This document shows positions 1 through 7,874 of a DNA stretch of 39,402 nt, one piece after another; position 1 is the first letter of the stretch, and each line of letters opens with the position of its first letter. This DNA is from DASSKO01 sp035690425 (GTDB lineage: Bacteria; Actinomycetota; Actinomycetes; Propionibacteriales; Nocardioidaceae): assembly GCA_035690425.1 (NCBI GenBank), contig DASSKO010000180.1, positions 1-39,402 of the forward strand. The letters run 5' to 3'. The position numbers were made by a program, and so were the translations under genes. Under the pieces are notes generated by a model. That model made no database searches. It saw nothing but the letters and a program-made list of their open reading frames with translations, and was not told where the DNA came from.

Positions 1-556
1 CGCCAAGAAGCCCGACGCGCTCGCACTGATCGCCTTCAACGAGACGACCAAGATCATCCCTGAGCTGATCAAGGCCGGCATCGGTCCGGACAAGATCCAG
101 ATCTACTTCACCGACGGCAACTGCGCTGACTACTCCAAGGAGTTCGACAAGGGCGTGCTCCAGGGCGTCAAGTGCACCTACCCCGGCGCGGAGCTCAAGG
201 ACGACTTCAGGAAGCGGATGCTCAGCATCAACCCCAAGCTGACGGAGTTCACATACGGCCCCGAGTCCTACGACGCGACCGTCATCTCCGCGCTGGCCGC
301 CGAGGCCGCTGGCAGCGACGCCGGCACGGAGATCGCCAAGGAGCTCGTCGGTGTCACCCGTGACGGCGAGGAGTGCACGACCTTCGCGGACTGCAAGGAG
401 CTGATCGCGCAAGGCACGGACATCGACTACAACGGCGTGTCCGGTCCGATCGACTTCAACGACACCGGCAGCCCGTCGGCCGCCACCATCGGCATCTTCC
501 AGTACAAGGCCGACAACACCTTCGAGAACCTCGACTACATCACGGGTCAGATCTGA
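1..556 (+). CDS. Branched-chain amino acid ABC transporter substrate-binding protein, C-terminal part (5' end outside window)
   Basis: This is the last 184 codons of a periplasmic-binding-protein type I (LivK/Leu-Ile-Val-binding) lipoprotein-type receptor, which captures the substrate outside the membrane and hands it to LivHM. Reading is open from base 2 to the TGA at 554-556. The sequence has the alternating Rossmann-like pattern of this fold: a lobe turn LIAFNETTKIIPELIKAG, then YGPESYDATVISALA, a segment typical of the hinge helix of LivK proteins. The C terminus carries the usual tail (SGPIDFNDTGSP, then IGIFQYKADNTFENL). Two cysteine pairs (NCAD/VKCTY and ECTTFADC) suggest disulfides in the exported protein. 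The livFGMH genes lie immediately downstream on the opposite strand, so the receptor and the membrane/ATPase genes converge. The substrate is inferred from family and neighbours only. The start and signal peptide are not in the window. Confidence 0.9.
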   Translation, partial: AKKPDALALIAFNETTKIIPELIKAGIGPDKIQIYFTDGNCADYSKEFDKGVLQGVKCTYPGAELKDDFRKRMLSINPKLTEFTYGPESYDATVISALAAEAAGSDAGTEIAKELVGVTRDGEECTTFADCKELIAQGTDIDYNGVSGPIDFNDTGSPSAATIGIFQYKADNTFENLDYITGQI

Positions 557-588
557 TCCGTCACCCGTAGCTGAGCCTTCCGGGCCCG

Positions 589-622
589 AAGGCCCCCGAC
601 CGGTTCGCCGGCCGGGGGCCTT
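589..622. terminator. Bidirectional intrinsic terminator between livK-like gene and livF
   Basis: A GC-rich hairpin with a 15-bp stem containing a single A-C mismatch and a TTCG tetraloop, arms 589-603 and 608-622. It starts 32 nt after the receptor gene stop and lies between two convergent genes. The left arm begins with AA and the right arm ends with TT, so it could serve either direction. Confidence 0.8.
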
Positions 623-661
623 CGTCGTCGCGGTTGCAGGGAACGGCCACGCCACGCCGCA

Positions 662-743
662 CGTCTTCCGCGGTTCCGTGAAACACGTGCGGGGTTTCGG
701 CCGGCCGGGTGTGCGTCTTCCGCGGTTCCGTGAAACACGTGCG
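662..743. repeat. Pair of 30-bp identical direct repeats, 52-bp period
   Basis: Bases 662-691 and 714-743 are identical over 30 bp. Each contains the palindromes CCGCGG and CACGTG and is followed about 7-9 bases later by CGGCCGG. The pair lies in the 245-bp gap between the convergent receptor gene and livF, just past the terminator hairpin. No good coding frame covers it. It may be a dispersed intergenic repeat or a protein-binding element; the function is unknown. Confidence 0.75.
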
Positions 744-801
744 CGCGGGCTCGGCCGGAAATCGGGACGAGGGCGGGTACGGCGGCTGCGCGCCGGGAGG
801 C

Positions 802-1578
802 TCAGGCCTTCGCGAGCGTGCCGAGGTAGAGCTGGATGACCTTCGGGTCGTCCAGGAGGGCCCGGCCGGAGCCGGAGTAGGCGTTGCGGCCCTGGTCCAG
901 CACATAGCCACGGTCACAGATCTGCAGGCAGCGGCGCGCGTTCTGCTCGACCATGACGACCGAGACACCGGCACGGTTGATCCGCCGGGTGTTGACGAAC
1001 ACCTCGTCCTGCATGAACGGGGACAGACCCGCAGACGGCTCGTCCAGCAGCAGCACCGAGGGTTCCATCATCAGCGCACGGCCCATGGCGACCATCTGCC
1101 GCTCACCGCCGGACAGTGAGCCGGCTCGTTGCTTGCGCCGGTCGGCCAGCGCAGGGAACAGATCACTCACGAACGCGAACCGCTGGCTGAACTTCTTCGG
1201 AGCCTGGAACACGCCCATCTCGAGGTTCTCCTCGATGGTCAGGCTCGGGAAGACGTTGTTGTTCTGGGGAACGAACCCGATGCCCTTGGCCACCAGCTTG
1301 TCGGCACGCTGGTTGGTGATGTCGGAGTCCTTCAGCAGCACCGTGCCCGAGCTGACGCCGACCAGCCCGAACATCGCCTTCAGCAACGTCGACTTGCCGG
1401 CGCCGTTGGGGCCGATGATCGCCACCAGCTCTCCGGGTTGGCAGTACAGGTCGCATCCGTTGAGGATGTTCACCCCGGGCACGTAGCCCGCGACGAGGTC
1501 GTCGGCACGCAGCACCGCGCCGTCGGCGTTGGCCAGGTGCTCGCGGCGCTCGGGCGTCACCTCGGACGTCTCGGTCAT
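802..1578 (-). CDS. livF: Branched-chain amino acid ABC transporter, ATP-binding protein LivF
   Basis: One of the two cytoplasmic ATPases that power a LivHM permease. The protein is 258 residues, normal for LivF or slightly long because of an N-terminal tail of about 20 residues. The Walker A loop GPNGAGKST is at residues 56-64. The signature LSGGERQMVA precedes Walker B VLLLDEPSAGLS, and the switch histidine position reads VMVEQNAR, the Gln-containing form common in LivF. The ATG at 1578 is chosen because it overlaps the livG stop as ATGA, which implies translational coupling; the same frame stays open upstream only as an antisense-like shadow of livG. It is the last gene of livH-M-G-F. The substrate cannot be told from the ATPase. 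Confidence 0.93.
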   Translation of the reverse strand: MTETSEVTPERREHLANADGAVLRADDLVAGYVPGVNILNGCDLYCQPGELVAIIGPNGAGKSTLLKAMFGLVGVSSGTVLLKDSDITNQRADKLVAKGIGFVPQNNNVFPSLTIEENLEMGVFQAPKKFSQRFAFVSDLFPALADRRKQRAGSLSGGERQMVAMGRALMMEPSVLLLDEPSAGLSPFMQDEVFVNTRRINRAGVSVVMVEQNARRCLQICDRGYVLDQGRNAYSGSGRALLDDPKVIQLYLGTLAKA

Positions 1579-2549
1579 GCCTTGCCCCTCTCCTTGGTGG
1601 CGCGGTCGCTGTGGTGGAGCTCGGCGTCGATCTCGGCCTCCGCCTCCGCGACCTGCTGCTGCTCCTCCTCGGCGCTGAGCGCGGAGTCGTGGTGCGCGCC
1701 CAGATAGGCGTCGATGACACGCTGGTCGCCCATGATGGTGTCTGGCGGGCCCTCGGCGATGATGCGTCCCTGGGCCATCACCACGACCCAGTCCGAGATG
1801 TCGCGGACCATGTCCATGTCGTGCTCGACGAACAGCACCGTGCGGCCCTCGCTGCGCAGCGACTTCACGTGCTCGAGCAGGGACTGCTTCAGCGCCGGGT
1901 TCACGCCGGCCATCGGCTCGTCGAGCATCACCAGCTCCGGCTCGACCATCAGCGCACGTGACATCTCCAGCAGCTTGCGCTGGCCACCGGAGAGCGAGCC
2001 CGCGAAGTCCTCGCGCTTGGGGCCGAGCTGGAACCGCTCCAGCAGCGCGTCGGCTCGCTCGGTGTTTGCCTTCTCCTGAGCCCGCCACAGCACGGGGATC
2101 ATCGAGCTGAGCAGGCTCTCGCCGCGCTGGCCGGTCGCACCGAGCCGCATGTTCTCGATCACGGTCAGCCGGGACAGGACCTTGGTCAGCTGGAAGGTCC
2201 GGACCATGCCGAGTCGGGCGACCTTGTACGCCGAGAGGCCCGCGAGCTTCTTGCCGTTGAAGGTCCACGAGCCGCTGTTGGGCTTGTCGAACCCGGTCAG
2301 CAGGTTGAAGAACGTCGTCTTGCCGGCGCCGTTGGGGCCGATCAGCGCGGTGATCGCGCCGCGCTGGATCTCCAGGTGATCCACCTCGACCGCGGTGAGA
2401 CCGCCGAACCTGCGGACCACGTTGTCGGCCACGATGATCGGGTCCTGCTTCACGGCTCCCGGGTGGGGGTCCACATCCGCGAGAGCCTTGGTCACGTCGG
2501 CATGCCGGTCGACGTCGGCAGCGGGCGTGGGAGTCGTGTCAGCGGGCAT
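1575..2549 (-). CDS. livG: Branched-chain amino acid ABC transporter, ATP-binding protein LivG
   Basis: The second ATPase of the LivHMGF importer, 324 residues. It has an N-terminal tail of about 35 residues before the ABC domain begins (IIVADNVVRRFGGLTAV). The Walker A loop is GPNGAGKTT, the signature LSGGQRKLLEMSRALM, Walker B LVMLDEPMAGVN and the switch histidine FVEHDMDMV, all intact. The C terminus is extended by a Glu-rich stretch (EEEQQQVAEAEAEID) beyond the usual LivG length of about 255. The start ATG lies within the last codons of livM (11-nt overlap), and the stop overlaps the livF start. The extensions at both ends are family-atypical, but the catalytic core is complete. Confidence 0.93.
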   Translation of the reverse strand: MPADTTPTPAADVDRHADVTKALADVDPHPGAVKQDPIIVADNVVRRFGGLTAVEVDHLEIQRGAITALIGPNGAGKTTFFNLLTGFDKPNSGSWTFNGKKLAGLSAYKVARLGMVRTFQLTKVLSRLTVIENMRLGATGQRGESLLSSMIPVLWRAQEKANTERADALLERFQLGPKREDFAGSLSGGQRKLLEMSRALMVEPELVMLDEPMAGVNPALKQSLLEHVKSLRSEGRTVLFVEHDMDMVRDISDWVVVMAQGRIIAEGPPDTIMGDQRVIDAYLGAHHDSALSAEEEQQQVAEAEAEIDAELHHSDRATKERGKA

Positions 2550-3525
2550 CTAGAGCCAGCTCCTTCCGGTCGCCGAGGAGTCCTTGTGGTCGATAGATCA
2601 TCAACAGCATCAGCGCCAGGCCCATGATGATGAAGCGGACGAGGGACGCCTGGTTCTGCGTCATCAGCCAACTCGGGATCAGCGGGTCGGCGCCCGCGGT
2701 GGCCCAGCCGAAGAAGCCGCCGAGCGCGTTGATCAGGAACCAGAACAGGATCGAGCCGACCACGGGTCCGAGCACCCGCGCGGCGCCCCCCAGGATCAGG
2801 ACGGTGTAGGCGAAGAAGGTGACCTCGGTGAAGTAGTCGTCGGGGTTGGTGGCCGACTGCCGCAGCCCGGTCATGAAACCTGCCAGGCAGCCGATCATGC
2901 CGCCGATGACCAACGACTGCATCTTGTAGCTGTAGACGTTCTTGCCGAGTGAGCGCACCGCATCCTCGTCCTCACGGATGGACTTCAGGACACGTCCCCA
3001 GGGGCTGCGCATCAGCATCCACACCACGAGGCAGCTCAGGGCCACCAGCCCCCACCCGACCACGATCACCCACGCGTCGTAGTCGCGGTAGGTGAGCGGG
3101 CCGAACCCCGTCGATCCCTGGAAGGGGTTGAGGTCACGGAACCCACCGGTGAACTGCTGCAGGCCGTCGCGGCCGCCGAACCACTGCCGCAGGGTGACCG
3201 ACCCGACCGTGAGCCGGATCATCTCGGCGGCGGCGATCGTCACGATGGCCAGATAGTCGGCCCGCAGCCGCAGCGTGGGCGCGCCGAGCAGGAGGGCGAG
3301 TACGGCGGTCGCTGCGAGGCCGACCAGGATGCCGGCCCAGAACGGCAGACCGAAGGTGCTGACGGTGGCGGCGAGGCCATAGCCGCCCATGGCCATGAAA
3401 CCGGCCTGACCGAAGTTCAGCAGGCCGGTGTAGCCGAAGTGGACGTTGAGCCCGATCGCTGCGAGCGCGAAGATGATCGCGTCGGCGCCCACAGCCTGCC
3501 GAAGCGCGGCTTCGAGGATGTCCAT
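2539..3525 (-). CDS. livM: Branched-chain amino acid ABC transporter permease LivM
   Basis: Inner-membrane permease subunit, 328 residues with about nine hydrophobic segments. Family marks are the early GYTGLLNFGQAGFMAMGGYG segment and the TLRLRADYLAIVTIAAAEMIRL segment. The cytoplasmic coupling loop is WGRVLKSIREDEDAVRSLGKNVYSYKMQSLVIG, the EAA-like region that contacts the ATPases. It ends with the MIYRPQGLLG motif seen at the C terminus of LivM/LivH proteins. The gene follows livH after a 19-nt gap and overlaps livG by 11 nt, so the four genes form one transcript. The ATG at 3525 is preceded by a purine-rich AGGAGC about 6 nt away. Confidence 0.93.
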   Translation of the reverse strand: MDILEAALRQAVGADAIIFALAAIGLNVHFGYTGLLNFGQAGFMAMGGYGLAATVSTFGLPFWAGILVGLAATAVLALLLGAPTLRLRADYLAIVTIAAAEMIRLTVGSVTLRQWFGGRDGLQQFTGGFRDLNPFQGSTGFGPLTYRDYDAWVIVVGWGLVALSCLVVWMLMRSPWGRVLKSIREDEDAVRSLGKNVYSYKMQSLVIGGMIGCLAGFMTGLRQSATNPDDYFTEVTFFAYTVLILGGAARVLGPVVGSILFWFLINALGGFFGWATAGADPLIPSWLMTQNQASLVRFIIMGLALMLLMIYRPQGLLGDRKELALDAR

Positions 3526-3544
3526 GTGTGGCAGCTCCTAACGA

Positions 3545-4861
3545 TCAGCCGACACGCTGGGCGCGGCCCAGGATGCCTTGTGGGCGGAACAGCAGGACGA
3601 GGATCAAGATGCCGAGTGCTCCGACGTACTTCATCTCCGCGGGGATCACCAGCGTCGACATCTCGATGAAGACACCGATCAGCACGCTGCCGAGCATGGC
3701 GCCCCAGATGGTGCCGATGCCGCCGAGGATGACCGCGGCGAAGATCAGCAGCAGGAGCTTGAAGCCCATCTCGTACTGCACCTGCTGGGAGAGCCCGATC
3801 AGGACGCCGCCGAGTCCGGCGAGCGCGGTGCCGACGATCCACACCACGGAGACGACCCGGTCGACGTCGATGCCGGTGGCAGCCGAGAGTGCGGTGTTGT
3901 CGGCGACCGCTCGGGTGGCCTTGCCGATCCGCGTCTTGGCCAGCGCGATCGCGACCAGCACCAGGACGACGATCGCGACCGCGGCGCTGATCAGGTCCTT
4001 GGGGAACACCGAGATCGGACCGAGCGTGATCGTCTCCTGCGTGACGTAGTCACCGTAGGTCTGGAAGGCGCCCCCGTAGAGGTATTGGTACAGGTAGCGC
4101 AGGAAGATCGACATGCCGATCGCCACGATCATCATCGCGATCAGGCCGGTGCCGCGGCGGCGCAGCGGCCGCCAGAATCCGGCGTCCTGCAGGTACCCGA
4201 AGGCGCCGGACAGGATCACGGCGATGGCCGCCGCTGCGATCAGCGGCAGTCCGATCGTGACGTTGAAGGTCAGTGTGATCAGCGCACCGAAGGTCACCAG
4301 CTCGCCGTGCGCGAAGTTGGTCAGCCCGGTGGTGCCGAAGATCATCGACAGGCCCAGGGATGCCAGCGCCAGGATCAGGCCGAAGAACAACCCGTTGGCG
4401 AACAGGTCGATCGCCTGCTCCCACACCGTGCTCACGTCGCGGGTGTCCGGCCCGATCTGGAACTGCACGGTCGCGTCGAAGCCGAGCACGTTGACGGACT
4501 TCTCGACGTCGGCGGGGTTGCGTAGGAAGGTTCCCTCGGGAAGCGTGTCGGGGTCGATGGTGATCGTGTAGGCGCCGTTGCCGGGCACGGGCACGGCGTA
4601 CTCGCCGTCCGCGTCGGAGGTGGTCGTGCCGACCTCCTTGCCTTGGGCATCGGTCACGGTCAGCGTGACGCCTTCGACCGGTTCGGGGTTCACCGGGTCG
4701 GTGTCGTCGACGAGCGCGCCCTGGATGGCGAGCTGGTCGGCCGCCAGCGCCAGTGGCGCGCCAGCGTGGCCGACGGCGCCGGCGTGCGCGGGAAGCGCGG
4801 TGCTGCCGAGGAACAACACACCCATCAGCAGCGCGAGAACTGCGGGCATACGCACTCGCAC
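3545..4861 (-). CDS. livH: LivH-type ABC permease with N-terminal exported Ig-like (carboxypeptidase-regulatory-like) domain
   Basis: 438 residues, against roughly 290-310 for an ordinary LivH. Residues 1-27 look like a cleavable signal sequence (hydrophobic core LALLMGVLFLG, then PAHA-GA). Residues about 45-125 form a beta-rich domain with VEGVTLTVTDAQGKEVG, TTTSDADGEYAVPVPGNG and YTITIDPDTLPEG, the pattern of carboxypeptidase-regulatory or SdrD-B-like folds. The normal permease follows from about residue 145: FFGLILALASLGLSMIFG, GLTNFAHGEL, a coupling loop around TRIGKATRAVADNTALSAATGID, and the terminal LLFRPQGILG. The start is GTG at 4861 with AGGAG 6 nt upstream. A -10-like TATGCT lies at 4908-4903 on the minus strand. 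An accessory extracytoplasmic domain could help dock the binding protein; that is inference. Confidence 0.9.
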   Translation of the reverse strand: MRVRMPAVLALLMGVLFLGSTALPAHAGAVGHAGAPLALAADQLAIQGALVDDTDPVNPEPVEGVTLTVTDAQGKEVGTTTSDADGEYAVPVPGNGAYTITIDPDTLPEGTFLRNPADVEKSVNVLGFDATVQFQIGPDTRDVSTVWEQAIDLFANGLFFGLILALASLGLSMIFGTTGLTNFAHGELVTFGALITLTFNVTIGLPLIAAAAIAVILSGAFGYLQDAGFWRPLRRRGTGLIAMMIVAIGMSIFLRYLYQYLYGGAFQTYGDYVTQETITLGPISVFPKDLISAAVAIVVLVLVAIALAKTRIGKATRAVADNTALSAATGIDVDRVVSVVWIVGTALAGLGGVLIGLSQQVQYEMGFKLLLLIFAAVILGGIGTIWGAMLGSVLIGVFIEMSTLVIPAEMKYVGALGILILVLLFRPQGILGRAQRVG

Positions 4862-5019
4862 GTAAGACTCCTGTCGCCGTCACGGCTCGAAGGGACGGCG
4901 GGAGCATAGCGAGATCTGGCTCACAACGTGGACGGTAACGGCCGCTGTCACCCAACCGTTGCCTGCGGTCAGGAGCCATTCGCGGGCACAGTCCTGTCGA
5001 TGGCGGAGTGTCGTCGCGC

Positions 5020-5784
5020 TCAGCGCATGACGACGACCAACTGGGTGAGCAGCGGCGCAACCAGCAGCGCCGGCAGCAGGTCACCGACCGGCAGTGGCTT
5101 GATCCGCAACAGCCGCAGCGCGACGCCGACGAGCAGCAGTCCGCCGGCCGCGGTGAGCGCGGCGACGTGTGCCTCCGGCACGAACTGCCCGAGCGCCGCG
5201 CCGAGTGCGGTCAACGGCCCCTGCACCGCGAGTACGGCGAGCGCGGACGCGGCGACACCCCAGCCGAGCGACGCCGCGAACGCGATGGAGGCGAAGCCGT
5301 CCAGAGCCGACTTCAAGAACAACTGGTCAGCGCCGTTGCCGAGGCCGTCGTTGAGTGAGCCCAGCACCGTCAGCGGGCCGACGCAGAACACCAGGGATGC
5401 GGTCACGAACCCCTCGATGAACCGCTGCCGGCCCTCGGAGACACCTGCACCGGCGTGCGGCGTACTCGACGTCAGCCGGTGTTGCAGCCAGCCGCCGAAG
5501 TCCTCGAGCCGGCGCTCGATGTGCAGCAGCGAGCCGATGATGCCGCCGATCAGCACCGCGCCGAGCACGACCAGCACGGGAGCGCTCTGGCCGACCGCGT
5601 CCGTGAGCGCCTCGTCGGTCACGCTCGCCGCCGACAGGGCGGCGATCAACAGGGTCACGAGCCCGAGTGCATCGGTGACGACATCTCGGGTGCGCTGCGG
5701 AAGCCGGTGACCGACCAGCACGCCGATGCCGGAGCCGATGAGGATCGCGACGACGTTGACCAGCGTGCCTATCCCCGGGACCAC
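5020..5784 (-). CDS. DUF554 family membrane protein (YdfK/YqgA type)
   Basis: A 254-residue integral membrane protein with the family's start, GTLVNVVAILIGSGIGVLVG, then a short basic loop (HRLPQRTRD) and several further hydrophobic segments. The conserved GGIIGSLLHIERRLEDFGGWLQ and FVTASLVFCVGPLTVLGSLNDG segments are recognisable DUF554 marks. The function of the family is not established; it is often described as a putative transport protein. The GTG start at 5784 has TAGGGT exactly 6 nt upstream (5796-5791 on the minus strand), so it is probably leaderless. It is transcribed toward livH but separated from it by 158 nt that contain a separate promoter-like element, so it is probably not part of the liv operon. 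Confidence 0.88.
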   Translation of the reverse strand: MVPGIGTLVNVVAILIGSGIGVLVGHRLPQRTRDVVTDALGLVTLLIAALSAASVTDEALTDAVGQSAPVLVVLGAVLIGGIIGSLLHIERRLEDFGGWLQHRLTSSTPHAGAGVSEGRQRFIEGFVTASLVFCVGPLTVLGSLNDGLGNGADQLFLKSALDGFASIAFAASLGWGVAASALAVLAVQGPLTALGAALGQFVPEAHVAALTAAGGLLLVGVALRLLRIKPLPVGDLLPALLVAPLLTQLVVVMR

Positions 5785-5986
5785 CCGGCGACCCTATCCT
5801 CCGCGCGCAGGCGCCCGGCCGCAGCCTTGCCTACCCGGCGGACGGGCAAAGTTGTGTGCAGAGAAGTTGCACAGGCAACCACGTTGGGGCCAGAATCATC
5901 CCGGTCCTGGCGGGCGTGTCGTTGCCGACGTCCGTGGCCACAGATTCGCTCAGGGGTCGGTCGGGGGAGCAGAGAGAGGTCACAGC

Positions 5987-6610
5987 ATGGGCCGGCCCCC
6001 AGTGCACATCCGTGCGGCGGTGCCAGCGGACGCAGCGGCGCTGATCGCCCTGTGGACCGCGTCCACGGAGGGTCTACCGGCTCGGTTGGTGCAGCCGACC
6101 CTGTCCGAAGCCGAGCGGTCCATCGAACGCCAAGGCCTCGACCCGCTCGAGTGCCTGCAGGTGGCCGTCGTCGAGGACGAGGTGGTCGGCGTGGCGCACT
6201 TCAGCCGGACACCGGTCTCGCCGCTGCACGAGGACGACGCGGTGCAGGTCACCCATCTCTTCGTTGCTGCCGGGTCGCGACGCCGTGGTGTCGGGCGTGC
6301 TCTGCTGGCAGCGGCCGCCGCATGGGCAGATGACTGCGGCGCGACGCACCTGCTGACGGCGGTGGCGGCCAGCTCGCGCGATGCCGCTCGTTTCCTGGCG
6401 TGTCTCGGGCTGGCACAGACCGCGACGGTGCGCAGCGTGCCGGTGGCGGTGCTGCGGCAGCGCCTGACCGTCAGCGATGCCGAGTGTGTCGACACACCGG
6501 CTCGGCAGGCCCGCCGCCGTACGTTGCTGCGCCGCCAGATCAGCGCGCGGGAGCGGCAGGGCGCCCGACGAAGTGACGAGGTCCAGCGACCAACCCCGAC
6601 GCCGAGCTGA
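5987..6610 (+). CDS. GNAT family N-acetyltransferase
   Basis: 207 residues. The GNAT core runs from about residue 6 (VHIRAAVPADAAALIALW) to 140. The acetyl-CoA pyrophosphate loop is RRGVGR at residues 99-104, after the beta-4 strand VTHLFVAA. A basic C-terminal tail (RQARRRTLLRRQISARERQ) follows the fold and has no obvious role. The frame is open for a further 260 nt upstream, but the ATG at 5987 is chosen because AGAGAGG lies about 8 nt before it and homology to the fold begins at once. Upstream, at 5866-5879, is a small inverted repeat GTTGC-ACAG-GCAAC that may be a regulatory site. The acyl acceptor is unknown. The gene converges with the DUF1275 gene. Confidence 0.8.
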   Translation: MGRPPVHIRAAVPADAAALIALWTASTEGLPARLVQPTLSEAERSIERQGLDPLECLQVAVVEDEVVGVAHFSRTPVSPLHEDDAVQVTHLFVAAGSRRRGVGRALLAAAAAWADDCGATHLLTAVAASSRDAARFLACLGLAQTATVRSVPVAVLRQRLTVSDAECVDTPARQARRRTLLRRQISARERQGARRSDEVQRPTPTPS

Positions 6611-6646
6611 TCCGGGCATGGTGATCGTCCGCCGGGCGTGATCAGG

Positions 6647-7429
6647 TCAGCGGCGTGCGCCGTCGCCGGTCTTCGGGGCAGGCGGAGCGTCCGCACGCAC
6701 GATCGGCAGCAGCGCGACGACGATGACCACGGTCAGCAGCGCCAGCGGCAGCACCGGCGCCATCGACGACGCGGTCGCGACGAGCAGCGCCGCGCCCGCG
6801 GCGCCGGCGATCAGCGCCGCCAGCCGGGCAGCGGCCCATCGCTCGACCCACCCGCCTTGTCCGCCGGTGACCAGCCTGGTGATGGTGCCGCTGAGCAGCC
6901 TGGTGAGGGTCCCGGTGATGTAGGTCGTAGAGCCTCCGGGCACGTCGAGCTGGTTGACCACAGCGCTCTGCGTGCCCATCGCGAACGCCGCGAGCGCCAG
7001 CAGCACGAGCTCCTCCGCGCCGGCTATCTCGGGTCCACGGAGGATCCACAGCAGCAGGAACACGCTCAGTGCGGTGGCCTCGACGGCAAACGCCGCCGTC
7101 GTCCGCGCCGGCCACACCCGGCGGCCGGACGGTGCCCGGTGCCGACCGGCCGTGAGCGAGCCGAGCAGGGTCGCCACGCCGAAGCTGGCCAGGGCAACGC
7201 CGGTGTGCACGGCAAGAGCCCCGTCGGCGTTGCCCGCGGCGAGGCCGAGCAGGACGACGTTGCCCGTCATCACGCTGGCGAAGACGTCACCGAGCTCGAG
7301 GAAGCAGATGGCATCCATGGCGCCGGTGGCCACGGTGAGCAGGACGGTCAGGAGGTGCAGCGCTGCCGGTGGCCGCGCGTGGACCTGCTTGGCTTTCGCC
7401 CGCTGTGACCCGTCGGACACGACGCTCAA
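6647..7429 (-). CDS. DUF1275 (YoaK) family membrane protein
   Basis: About 260 residues with six to seven hydrophobic segments. Family marks are the N-terminal TGAMDAICFLELGDVFASVMTGN block, the FAMGTQSAVVNQL block and GSTTYITGTLTRL, typical of DUF1275. The biochemical role is unknown. The start is uncertain. TTG at 7429 overlaps the upstream thioesterase stop by 3 nt. GTG at 7420, three codons in, is a better start codon, but neither has a clear ribosome-binding site. The overlap with the thioesterase gene argues for co-transcription from the promoter near 7860. The 3' end converges on the GNAT gene with only 36 nt between stops. Confidence 0.87.
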   Translation of the reverse strand: MSVVSDGSQRAKAKQVHARPPAALHLLTVLLTVATGAMDAICFLELGDVFASVMTGNVVLLGLAAGNADGALAVHTGVALASFGVATLLGSLTAGRHRAPSGRRVWPARTTAAFAVEATALSVFLLLWILRGPEIAGAEELVLLALAAFAMGTQSAVVNQLDVPGGSTTYITGTLTRLLSGTITRLVTGGQGGWVERWAAARLAALIAGAAGAALLVATASSMAPVLPLALLTVVIVVALLPIVRADAPPAPKTGDGARR

Positions 7430-7824
7430 CCGGCAGCGTTGGCGTCGAGCAGCGCACAGGTGAGCCGCACCGTGCAGGTACGGCGGCCCTGGTCGTCGGT
7501 CAGCACGACCTCGTGGCTGGTCATCGACCGGCCGAGGTGCACGGGCGTGGCGACACCGGTGACCTGCCCGGAGCGCACGCCGCGGTGATGGGTCGCGTTG
7601 ATGTCGACGCCGACGGCGATCCTGCCGAGCGGAGCGGCGTGTATCGAGGCACCGACCGATCCGAGGCTTTCCGCGAGCACGCAGGAGGCCCCGCCGTGCA
7701 GCAGGCCGTGTGGCTGGGTGTTGCCCTCCACCGGCATCGTGCCCACCACCCGGCCTTCGGTGGCCTCGATGATGGTGATGCCCATGCGGTCGTGCAGTGC
7801 GGCAGAGGGGATCGGGTCGGTCAT
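7426..7824 (-). CDS. PaaI family hotdog-fold thioesterase
   Basis: 132 residues, the usual size for single-hotdog acyl-CoA thioesterases of the PaaI/4HBT type. The diagnostic segment is NTQPHGLLHGGASCVLAESLGS, in which HGG caps the catalytic helix and the Glu of LAES lies in the expected acid position. RIAVGVDINATHHRGVRSGQV is the second family block. The frame is open 36 codons further upstream, but the ATG at 7824 is chosen because GAGGAG lies 4 nt before it and the upstream part runs into the polA promoter and coding region. The substrate is unknown. It is divergent from polA, and its stop overlaps the DUF1275 start. Confidence 0.87.
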   Translation of the reverse strand: MTDPIPSAALHDRMGITIIEATEGRVVGTMPVEGNTQPHGLLHGGASCVLAESLGSVGASIHAAPLGRIAVGVDINATHHRGVRSGQVTGVATPVHLGRSMTSHEVVLTDDQGRRTCTVRLTCALLDANAAG

Positions 7825-7858
7825 CGCGCTCCTCGGCTGTGCGGCCTGTCCGCGCCTC

Positions 7859-7868
7859 AGACTAGAGT
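7859..7868. promoter_or_regulatory. Overlapping divergent -10 elements for polA and the thioesterase gene
   Basis: On the plus strand TAGAGT (7863-7868) lies 6 nt before the polA GTG. On the minus strand TAGTCT (7864-7859) lies 34 nt before the thioesterase ATG. Both fit the actinobacterial TAnnnT -10 consensus and overlap by two bases, so RNA polymerase could probably occupy only one at a time. No convincing -35 is seen for either. Confidence 0.5.
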
Positions 7869-7874
7869 CTTGGC

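Noticed and set aside
5821..5879. TTGCC/GGCAA and GTTGC/GCAAC small dyads upstream of the first GNAT gene
   Set aside because: Arms of five bases only; mentioned with the gene but not strong enough for an operator call.
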